Shown here: piece by piece, positions 43,071-53,100 of the stretch | Layout: the number at the start of each line of letters is the position of its first letter | How positions within the stretch are numbered: position 1 is the first letter of the stretch | Assembly (NCBI GenBank): GCA_018644665.1 | Contig: JABGQA010000118.1 | Span: forward strand, 1 to 64,000 | DNA: 64,000 nt | From: Candidatus Poribacteria bacterium | GTDB lineage: Bacteria; Poribacteria; WGA-4E; GCA-2687025 | Reading direction: 5' to 3' | Position numbers and translations under genes: made by a program | Notes under the pieces: model-generated | Told to the model about the DNA's origin: nothing | Database searches by the model: none | What the model saw: only the letters and a program-made list of their open reading frames with translations

Positions 43071-44167
43071 CGAACCCAGTCAGCCACGCTATCGAACTCG
43101 TGGACATCCGCAAGGCGTATGGCGACGTTGTAGCCGTCGACGGCGTCTCCCTCGCGATCGCGCACGGGGAGTTCTTCTCACTCCTTGGCCCCAGCGGCTG
43201 CGGCAAAACGACCACGCTCCGGGTCATCGCGGGGTTCGCGACGCTAGACGCGGGCGACGTGCGCCTTGGTGGCGTCTCGACGACCCACGTACCGCCACAC
43301 CGTCGCGACGTCAACACGGTGTTCCAGCAGTACGCCCTCTTCCCGCACATGACCGTGGAAGAGAACGTAGGGTTCGGACTGCGTGTGCGCAAGGCGTCCC
43401 GCTCGGATATCCGGGCCGCGGTCGGCGATGCGCTCGACATGGTGCGCCTCCACGGCTGCGAGGGGCGCCGCCCGACCGAGCTCTCCGGCGGACAGCAGCA
43501 ACGCGTTGCGTTGGCGCGCGCGCTCGTCAACCGCCCGTCGGTGCTCCTTCTCGACGAGCCGTTGGCCGCGTTGGATCTCAAGCTGCGCCAGGAGATGCGC
43601 GACGAGTTGAAGCGACTCCAGCGCGAGGTGGGCATCACGTTCGTCTACGTGACCCACGACCAAGACGAGGCGATGGCGCTATCAGACCGGATGGCGGTGA
43701 TGAACGGCGGGCGCGTGGAGCAAGTCGGGCCGGGGCCGGATGTCTACGAGCATCCCTCGAATCGGTTCGTGGCGGACTTCATCGGCGCCACGAACTTCGT
43801 GCCCGTCCAGGTGCTATCTGTTGACGCCGGTGTGGCGCTGACCCAAACAGTCGGCGTCGGAGCAGCACGCTTGCGCGCGCAAGCGCGGGTTCACCTCGCG
43901 CCCGGGGAGCGCTCCACGCTGAGCGTCCGGCCCGAACACGTCCGGCTGGTCCCGCGATCAGAACCAACCGGCGACGCCAACGGCCTGGCCGGCACGGTCG
44001 CAGACAGGACGTACCTCGGCGCAACGGTTGAGTACCGGGTACGCGTGGGAGATGAAGCCGAACTGGTCGTCGTGGAGCCGACTGGTGGCGGCTCCGGGCA
44101 AGTTCAACCCGGAGCCGATGTGTCGGTCCTATGGTCGGTCGGCGATTCGTGGCTGCTCTCGGACTAG
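43067..44167 (+). CDS. PotA-like ABC transporter ATP-binding protein
   Basis: 366 residues. Walker A is GPSGCGKT (41-48), the Q-loop is in NTVFQQYALFPH, the signature is LSGGQQQR (139-146), Walker B is VLLLDEPL (about 159-166) and the H-loop is YVTHDQDEA. A C-terminal TOBE domain (about 285-366) places it with the importers for spermidine/putrescine, Fe(III) or sugars (PotA/FbpC/MalK group); the N-terminal half is closest to PotA. The usual permease and binding-protein genes do not follow, because the next gene is the convergent giant and the two stop codons abut (TAGCTA at 44165-44170). It overlaps the ferritin-like gene by 4 bases, which would fit an iron link, but that is inference. Confidence 0.9.
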   Translation: MTNPVSHAIELVDIRKAYGDVVAVDGVSLAIAHGEFFSLLGPSGCGKTTTLRVIAGFATLDAGDVRLGGVSTTHVPPHRRDVNTVFQQYALFPHMTVEENVGFGLRVRKASRSDIRAAVGDALDMVRLHGCEGRRPTELSGGQQQRVALARALVNRPSVLLLDEPLAALDLKLRQEMRDELKRLQREVGITFVYVTHDQDEAMALSDRMAVMNGGRVEQVGPGPDVYEHPSNRFVADFIGATNFVPVQVLSVDAGVALTQTVGVGAARLRAQARVHLAPGERSTLSVRPEHVRLVPRSEPTGDANGLAGTVADRTYLGATVEYRVRVGDEAELVVVEPTGGGSGQVQPGADVSVLWSVGDSWLLSD

Positions 44168-47100
44168 CTACTTCAGGACCACGAGACGGCGCATCTCGCG
44201 GTAATCGCCGGCTTCCAGTTCGTAGAAGTAGACGCCGCTGGCCACCCGCTCGCCTAGGTCGTTGCGTCCATCCCAGTACGCCGCGGCCTCTCGCCGCCTG
44301 TGGTCGCCGCTCTCTACGAACCCGAGGTCGAGGACGCGAATCGGCGCGCCGTCGACGCCGTAGATGCGCACCGTCACCGCGCTGTCTGCCGAGAGCGTGA
44401 ACGGAATCCACGTCTCAGGATTGAACGGGTTCGGGTAGTTCGGCAGTAGGTCGGTCGCGAACGCCGACTGCGCGAGCGCCACGGGCGGCCCGACGCGATG
44501 CGCGACCAGATCGCCGCGCGTATCGACGAGCCTGATGTCGCGCAGGAACGCTTCCGAGGCTGCCGCGTCTTCCGCGGCACGCACGACGATGCGCGCGGCC
44601 ACTCCGTCGACAACGCCTGACTCCGCTGTGCCGGCGCCCAGCCTGGCAGCGGCGATGTGCACTGATCCCTCGCCAACGACCGGCGGCATCCAGAACACGT
44701 CCCCGTCCAGCAGGTCGCCTGCGGACGCTGAGACTACGGACGCGCCTTCCGGCAACACCAGCCTGAACTCGTACCCGGCCAACGCAGCCGCGGAGCGCGC
44801 GTGCACCTCGAACTCCGCGGTGACGCCATCACCCCTCACGCGGCTAAGACGCACTGCCGCTGTGGCAGCGCCTTCAGGCGCGCGGGCGGGAGCCGCAGAG
44901 GCCGAACCGGTCTGCTCGCCGAAATGCGAGGACACGGTCACGAGGTCGATGATGCTGATAACCCCGTCGCCGTTGACGTCGGCTGGCGTGCCCGGAGACA
45001 CGGTAGACCCGAAGACCGACGCGACAGTTACGAGGTCCAGGATGTTGACGACGCCATCGTCGTTGATGTCCCAAGGGGTTTGGGAGACCGCGCCCGGCTC
45101 GCCAAGCTGGAATGTGCCCGAACCCAGGATCGGCGCAGTTGATGTCCGCAGCGAGGCGCTGGGCGTGGATGCGAGCGCGTCCCATGACGCGCCGTCCAGC
45201 GTGTACACCGTCGGAGACTCGTCACTGATCTCCACACCCGCCGGGACGGGGATGCTCAGCGTAGCCGGCAGATTGAACGCCGTCAGCGTCGCGCCTGTCG
45301 ATGTGCGGGCAAGCACCTCGCGCGCGGTACCGTTGACGGCTCCCGCCAAGGAGGGAGTCGAAGCCGGAGCCGAGAGCTCCACCGTAGCCGCCAGCAGCAC
45401 GTTCGCGAACAGGCCACGTAGGGGAATGGAGAGGCGCGTGCCGTCGGCCCTCAGGGCCACTCCGCCGCGGTCCTTGATGAACGCGGTTGCGAGGACGGGA
45501 GAGATGACCGAGGGATCGCTGTTGCCGGCTGCGTCGACGGACGCCACCGCGTAGTGGACGGTCGAGCCGCTGAGGACGGCGTTGTCCGTGTAGGAGGTCC
45601 CAGCCACGCCGGCCACGACGGGCGTCAACCCCGACCCGTCGGTGAACGCGACCGAAGAGCGGTACAGCGTGTACGCCGCTGCGTTTTCATCGGCCGGCCA
45701 GGTCAACCGCACGCCGCGCGCGTCGGACGTCGGAGTGGCAGACAGCGACACCGGCGCCGTGGTAGGCGCAGAGACATCGACAGTGACGGCGCCGGCCTCC
45801 GAGGACGTCTCGTTCCCCGCGAGGTCGGTCGCGACCACCGTTATCTCGTTGCTCCCGTCTGACAGCGACACGGTCGCGGAGAACGGCCCCTGCGCCAGCG
45901 CCAGCTCAGTAGCCTCGCCGTCCACAAAGACCGTAAGCGACGACAGGTCGCCCTCCTCGTTGTCCGTGACGACACCGGTGATGATCAGGGACGCGCCTGC
46001 CGACGCCGAAGCGATCGGATCAACAGACAGCGACGGTGGCTTCTCGTCAAGCACGATCGTCAGTGTTTCGGAGCGATCGCTCAGATTGCCGGCGCTGTCC
46101 TGAGCGGTGGCCGTGACAAGATTCTCGCCGGCATTCAGGCTGACGCTTGCGACGGAGAAGTCGCCCGCCGCCTCGTTGATTTCGACCAGCCCCGCCGCGA
46201 CACCGTTCACACGCAGCGCCACCGTGACCGGCAGCGAAGTGCTGCCAGCGAGATTCGGCACTCGCCCGGTCACGCTGGCATCACGCAACTTGGTGAGTGT
46301 TCGCGCCGCTTCGAAGGTCGGCGCGTCCGGCGGCTCGAGGGACACTTGGAACGACCAAGTGGCGAACGAGACGTTCCCGGAGAGGTCCGCGACCTGAATC
46401 CCGATGTTGTTCGTGCCGATGCCGAGTAGGCCAGCGCTCGAATTGAGGGATCGCTCCAGCGCGCCGATTTCCGCGCCACCAGAGTCGCCGGACAGGTTGC
46501 GCTCCAGCGAATTCAGTTCGAGCGGGTCGAACGACGCGTTGTCGCCGCCGGTCAGGCTACGCTCTAGCGCGTTCAACTCCAATGGGTCGAAGCTGAATCC
46601 GCCGCCACGCAACTGCATCGCGACGAAGATGCGTCGCCCATGAAGGCGCACGACGCCAGTTTTCTCGTCGAACTCCGCCACGCCCTGATCCACGAGGCCG
46701 CCCAATGCGAGCGGAGAGCCGCCGGACGGGTCGTTCACGAAGAGTGTGACGCCGTCGATGCCGGCCGAATCGCCAACCGCGAACGACAGGATGTCCAAGC
46801 CGCTATCATCGACACTTTCACCAGGCTGCGGGAACAGGATCGTGACGAGCGGGTCGGAGTCATCCTCGGCGGCGAGGTCCACGGTGAAGGTCCACGTTTC
46901 TTCCGTGGCGTTCCCGACGGCGTCGCTCACGCGCAGGATGACGCGGTACGTCGCACCGTCCTCAAGCAACGGTGCGTACGATACCTGACCGGCGGGTATG
47001 TCCAGCTTGTAGAGGGCATCTCCGGTGACCGACGCGAGGGCGTCGCCGTCGACGCCGAAGAGGAGGTCGACCGTTTCAGGGTCGTAATCGGCTGCGGCGA

Positions 47101-50100
47101 TCGTGGCCGCGACCAGTGGCTCGACCGTCTGTAGGACCTCCTCGTCGGCCGGGACGATGCCGTCTATCGCCGGCTTCGTGTCGTCCACGAAGAACTCCGT
47201 CCCCAGCCTTGCCTCGTTTCCGGCGAGGTCGCTGACAGTGACGCTCACGAAGTGGCGTAGCGGGTCCGCGCCCTCGAAGGGCGCGGGAGCGGCGTATTCG
47301 ATCAACCCCGTGTCGGACACCGTCGCCTCGACGAGTGCGTCGTCCACCGACAGCGCGATGGAACCCAGGTCGATGCCGCTCGCGTCGTCCGCTTGCGCGG
47401 CTATGGTGTCGGCTGAACCATCGACGGCGGAGCCAGCGATCGGAGCCAGGAACGTGACGTCCGGCGGCGTCGTGTCCAGGACGACGGTCACTGGTTCACT
47501 TGACGCGGTGTTGCCCACGGCATCGGTCGCTGTCGCGACGAACTCGTTGGAGCCGTCTTGGAGGCGTGTCAGGGAGGTGCGGTACACCCCGCCGTCCGCG
47601 AACGCTTGGACCGGCAGTCCGTTGACGGAGACGGTTACCGTCGCTCCGTCCTCGACGCCGGATCCGGTGATCTCGATGTCCTGCTGGTTCGTCAGCAGCG
47701 CCACGTCGATCACTGGAGTTGAGGTCACGATGTCACGGACGAACCGGAACACGAGCGCCGAACTCTGGTTGCCCTGCACATCAACTGCGCGCACCAGCAG
47801 CACGTGGTCGCCCTCGTCCAGGCCGGCAATCGACAGGGACGCGACATCGCCGTCGATCGTGAACTCGACGGCCGCGCCGTCCAGGGTGCCGAACACGCGG
47901 TCAACGCCGGAGAGGTCGTCAGACACGACGAACTGCACGCTGGCGTCCGCTTCCCGAACCCGGGTGTCGACTCCGCTGACGAAGCTCTCGCCGTTCAGCG
48001 TTGGGTTCAGCACGACTGGGGCAGTCACATCCGCGAGTCTGTCGTCGAAGGACACCGTGCCGGACACGGTCGCAACGTTGCCTGCCGAGTCTGTTGCCGT
48101 GAGGGTTACGTCGATCGACTCACCCGACACGAACGCGTCAGACGCCGCATAGGCGAACGTCCCTAGCGCCGCGTCGTAACCAGCCGCCTGGTCCTCACCA
48201 TCCACCGTCAACGCCACGGTGGCCGGATCGACGCCGCTGAGGGCGTCAAGGATGGTTCCTTGGAACACGGGCTGCAGGTTGCCTGTTGGCGCTCCCAGCG
48301 CAGGATTGGCGACCTGTAGTTCGGGCGCCCGTGTGTCGTAGACGATCGTGAACGCATCGCTCGGTGGCGACACGTTCCCAACCTCATCGCGCGTCCGGAG
48401 ACGGACGCTGACCGCAGCGTCGTCCACGAAGTCGATCTCGAATGACCAGACCCCGTCCTCGTCCGGCTGTGCGACGCCAGCGAGGATTTCGTTCACGGAC
48501 ACGAGGACTTGTGCGTCGGGGTCTGACTCGCCTTGGAGCGTGAACGGCGTTACGTTCGTGATCGCGAGCACGTTCAGGTCCGGCAGGCCGGCCTGATTCG
48601 GCGCGCCCTGGCCTTGTGTCCCGCCGATCTGCGGCGGTGGGGTGGCCTTCGTCTTGACAGTGAAGGCCCACTCCGCGGTTCCCGGGTTGCCCTCTAGATC
48701 GCTGAATGCCGCTGTCACGTTGTGCACGCCGTCCGCGAGGGCCGCCGAGAGCGTGGCGAGCACGCCGCCGCCGCGTTCGTCTTTGGGTCGGTACTCGAGC
48801 GTGAGCGGCGTGCCGTCGAGCAGCGCTGTGATGGTCGCGGGGTCGATGCCCGATTCGCCGTCCGTTACCGCGAACCGGATGTCCGGTGCGCTATCGCGAA
48901 TCCGCCCGAGCGGCTCGAACGACGATGCCGACGGAGGAATCTCGTCGGCCGCCAGCCGGTTGATGAAGAAAGGCCAGCCCTGTGTGGCCGTCAGGCCGTT
49001 GAACTTCGCGGCGCGAACGGTTGCCAGGTACACACGCTGGTCGAAGAGCTGGTCGCTCGCGGAGAAGACCCCCGTAGTGGCGTTGTACGTCGCCGCCACT
49101 GCCTTGCCGTTGAGCGCGAATTCCACGGCGTTGGGGTCTCCACCGCTCAACCCGAAGTCCACGCTGAACGTGATCAGCGGGTCCAGCGTAGGCACTTCCG
49201 CGCCGGATTCGGGACTGATGATGAGAATCACCGGAGCCACGGGGTCGACGATGGCGGTCACCGGGGCGGACTGCTCGCTGCTAAGGCCGAGCAGCGAGAC
49301 GGTGGCGCGTATGATGTACGTGTCTGCGCCCAACTCCGGGGTCACCGCCCGGAACGAGCCGTCGGCGGCCGTGACTGCGGATGCTATCTGCTCGTCGTTG
49401 GCGGTCACCGTCACATCGGCGCCCGCGTTAGAGGTCGTGCCGACGACCGCGACGGTCGCGGCGCTGGACGGTTCGATCGGGTCCAGCACCGGCGCTGACG
49501 GAAGCGCGTTGATGACGCGGAAGCCGTCGGACACGCGTTCGCTCTGTGCGTCGGCGCGCAGTCTGAGCGCGTACGCCTCGCCTGCTGCCGCGGGCACATC
49601 GGCGGCCGAATGCCACACGAGGGAGTGCTGACCACTGCGCAGCTCGGATATCGCCCCCGACACTTGCGCTGCGGCCCACGCGTCGCCGTCCGCGATGCTG
49701 TAGTCCACCTGCAGATCGACTGTCTGACCGGGGTTCGGGTTCGTCATCGAGAACTGCACGGGAATGTCACCGGTAGCCCCACCGGCGCTGACGTCCGTCA
49801 GTTCGATCGGGGCAGGCGTCACGGTCGGCCCATCGCCACCCGCGCTCGCCTCGGCGTCGTCGGTCTGGGCGGCCACTTCGTACGTGTACGTCCCGATCCC
49901 GAGAAGCGCCTCTACCGCGTAGGTCGCGCCAGCCTCGAGGTCGCCCGCTCCCGTTGCCGCAAGCGCGAGCGTTTGCGTGACGCCGTCGTCTCGGGTGAGT
50001 GTCAGGGTGACGGCCGTCGGCTGTACACCCCCGGGCGACTGCAAGACCGCAGAGAACACGAATGCATCCGACGCTGTCCCCTCCTGCGGCGACACGAGAG

Positions 50101-53100
50101 CCGCAGGGACGGCCAGTTGCTCCGCGTCGCCAGCCTCGGCGGGAGTCACGGTTAGGAGGAACGTGCTCGCTGTCGCGCCCTCGCGGTGGTCCGACACGCG
50201 GACCACTACCGGGTAGAAGCCATCGGCTGCTCCTTCGACGTCCGCGTCGGACACGAAGGCGATCGTCCCAGCCTGCTCGTCGAAGGTCGCGTTCGAGGCC
50301 GCAAAGCCCGTCTCGAAGGTGATCGTCAGGGGGTCGTCGTCCAGGTCGGACGCCGCTGCGCCAACATCCACCGTTGCCGTCTCGCCGACAGCGATCACGA
50401 CATCCGGGAGGTCGGCCAATACCGGAGGCCGGTTGGCCGCAGGCAGGACGGTGACCGACACGGTCGTTTCCGTGAAGCCACCCTCTTCGCCGTCGTCGGC
50501 CGCCACAGCTATTTCGTACGGGGAGTTCTCCGCGTCGCCCCGCTGGGTCGTCCACTCGAATGCGCCGTCGACGAACGTCGCGCCGTCCGGCAACCCACCC
50601 CCGGTCACAACGACCTCGTCCTCGTCGATGTCGTCGACTTCGACTGTGAACGCGGCAGTTTCTTCCTCTACGACGGTCACAGACGGGATGTCATCAATCG
50701 TCGGAGCGGAGTTGGGCGCGTCGCTCAGGAGAACCTGTATCGTCGGTTCGGCGCCCAGCCCTCCGTCGTCAGCGACGGTAAGGATCAGCGTGAACGGCTC
50801 CGCATCTCTCGGCGGCTCGATTTCGATGCTCAGCGTCGGAGCGCGAGGCGTCCCTCCGGACCGGGAGCGCGCCCAGTCAGGCAACCCGCGCACGCCGACC
50901 GACAGGTTGTCCCCGTCGGGATCCACCGCCGTGAGGCCGACGGTCGCGACGGTCGTCATCTGCACTGTGATGGACGACGGGAGCGTGTCGCCATCGACGT
51001 CTGGCAGGAGAGCTGGGTCGAGAGCGCTGGTAAGCGACAGTACCGGCGGGCGGTTCACATCCAGAACGCGGACGCGCACCGATTCCGACGCCTCGAGGCC
51101 GTCGACATCCGTGGCGGTGACGGTAAACGTGTAGGCGCCGGCCTTGTCGTAGCCAATCGCGTTCCACACGATCGAGGGCGTGGCCTCATCCAGAACCGCA
51201 GAGCCAACGAGGCCAGCCACGTGAAGCGCAACCACTTCACCTTCTTCGCCGTCCGGGTCCTCGACGCCGATGCCTATGAGCAGATCGTCGGCCTCGCTAA
51301 CCTCAACATCGTCGATGGCGGCGATGACCGGCGGGAACTTCACGTCGTCTCCCACCTGCACCTGCGTTGTCGCGGACACGGCAGCCTGCCCGTCGTCAGC
51401 GACCCACTGGAGGGTGATCAACTGCCCACCGAGATCCTCGTCAGGTGTGATTGTGAGCGTCTTGACCGACGCATCGCCGTCCTTCGCGACGTCCGCGCGG
51501 TTGAACGCCCTCAGGGCGTCGCGAACCGCGCCCGACGAGGACAGATTGCGCTCGCGCACCGTCGCCGTGATCTCATGTTCGTCCTCTGCGTCCGCGTCGG
51601 TGACGCGCACTTCGATCACAAGCGCCTCGTCCACCGCCGCGACGATGGAGGCCTCGGCGCTGATCTCCGGCGACTCATTGGCGGATATGACGAAGACCAC
51701 GACGGGTATTTCGATCGGGTCGGACTCACCGTCGGTGACATCAGTCGTAACTCGGAAAACCGAGCGCACGCCGCTGATAGTCTCGACGAAGAACGTCACC
51801 TCGCCTGTGGTCTCGTTGACGGATACCGAGGCGTCTGGGTCGCCGGCGTTGGGCGTGCTCAGGCGCGCTACCTCAACGAGCGAGAATGTCAGGTCGTCGT
51901 CCTCCGGGTCCGTGACTTCGGGCGTGTACTTCAGCTCAACGCCTTCGATGGCGTCTATGGGGCGCACCGACGTGACGCTGGGGGGTTCGTTCGGCACCTC
52001 CTCCGCGACGACCTCTACCGCGAACGTCGCCTCCTCCGCCGCTCCAAGCGCGCCGACCGTCACGGTGGCGATGCCGGGGCCGATGAATTGGAGGGTGAGA
52101 AGCGTCTCGTCTAGTTCCGTATCGACCACATCGACGTCGGACGAGCCGGCCGCGTACGTGACCTCGGAATCTGGGTCGAAGAACAGGGGCTGCTCGCCGC
52201 CCAGGTCGATCACTCGGGCGCTCGACCCCTCCTGTACGCGGAGGCTTCGCAGTGATCGAGCTGTGTTCAGCCGCGCCGGGTCATCCACTGCGTTAACCGT
52301 TACGACCACATCTAGGTCGGGCCCATCCTCGGTTCCGTCGTTGGGACGGATGGCGAACGTGTCGTCGCCGCTGAATTCTGCGTTGGGCGTGTACGTCACG
52401 ACGAGTCCGTCGAGTTCGACGGCTCCGCTGCCGGGAGCGGCTGACACGCTGACAGTCACATCGTCGCCGTCTGCGTCGCTGACGGCTAGCTGGATGGTTA
52501 CCGGTGTCTCCTCGTCGGTCGTCGCCGGTTGCGCCTCGACCGTGGGGAGCGTGTTGACGACATTGATCTGCACGATCCCGGCGGCGGAGTTGGCGCCGTC
52601 AGACACTGAGAATATGAAGCCGTCAGAGCCGACGAAGCCGAGTGGCGGCGTGTACGTCGCTGTCGGGCCCGCCAACGAGAGCTCCCCGTTGGTGACGCTC
52701 TGCGCGATGCTGAACGTCAGCGCTTGGCTTTCCGGGTCCACTGCGTACTGGCTCAGCGATATGACGCTGGGCGTGTTCTTCGGCAGGTTAAGCGAGATGT
52801 CGCCAGTCACCACGGGCGGCAGATTCGGCGGCGCTGTGATGGTGATGGAGACGGTGACCACGTCCGAGACGCCGCCGTCCGCATCGCTCACGGACACCTC
52901 GAAGCTATCCGAGCCTGTGATCGTCGCCGCTGTGTACGTGATGGTCAGCCCGGAGGGATCGACTGCCGCGGAGCCCAGGGAAGGCCCACCGTCCACGTTG
53001 ATGTCGAACTCTTGGCTATCCGGGTCGGTTACTGACAGCGAGATGACGACGCTTGTGCCCACCGAGAGAGTTAGAGGCGAGATCTCCGCGAGCGTCGGCG

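Noticed and set aside
44168..44446. C-terminal tails as proven type IX secretion signals
   Set aside because: They resemble that class in fold and position, but no type IX secretion gene is in the window and the lineage is only inferred.
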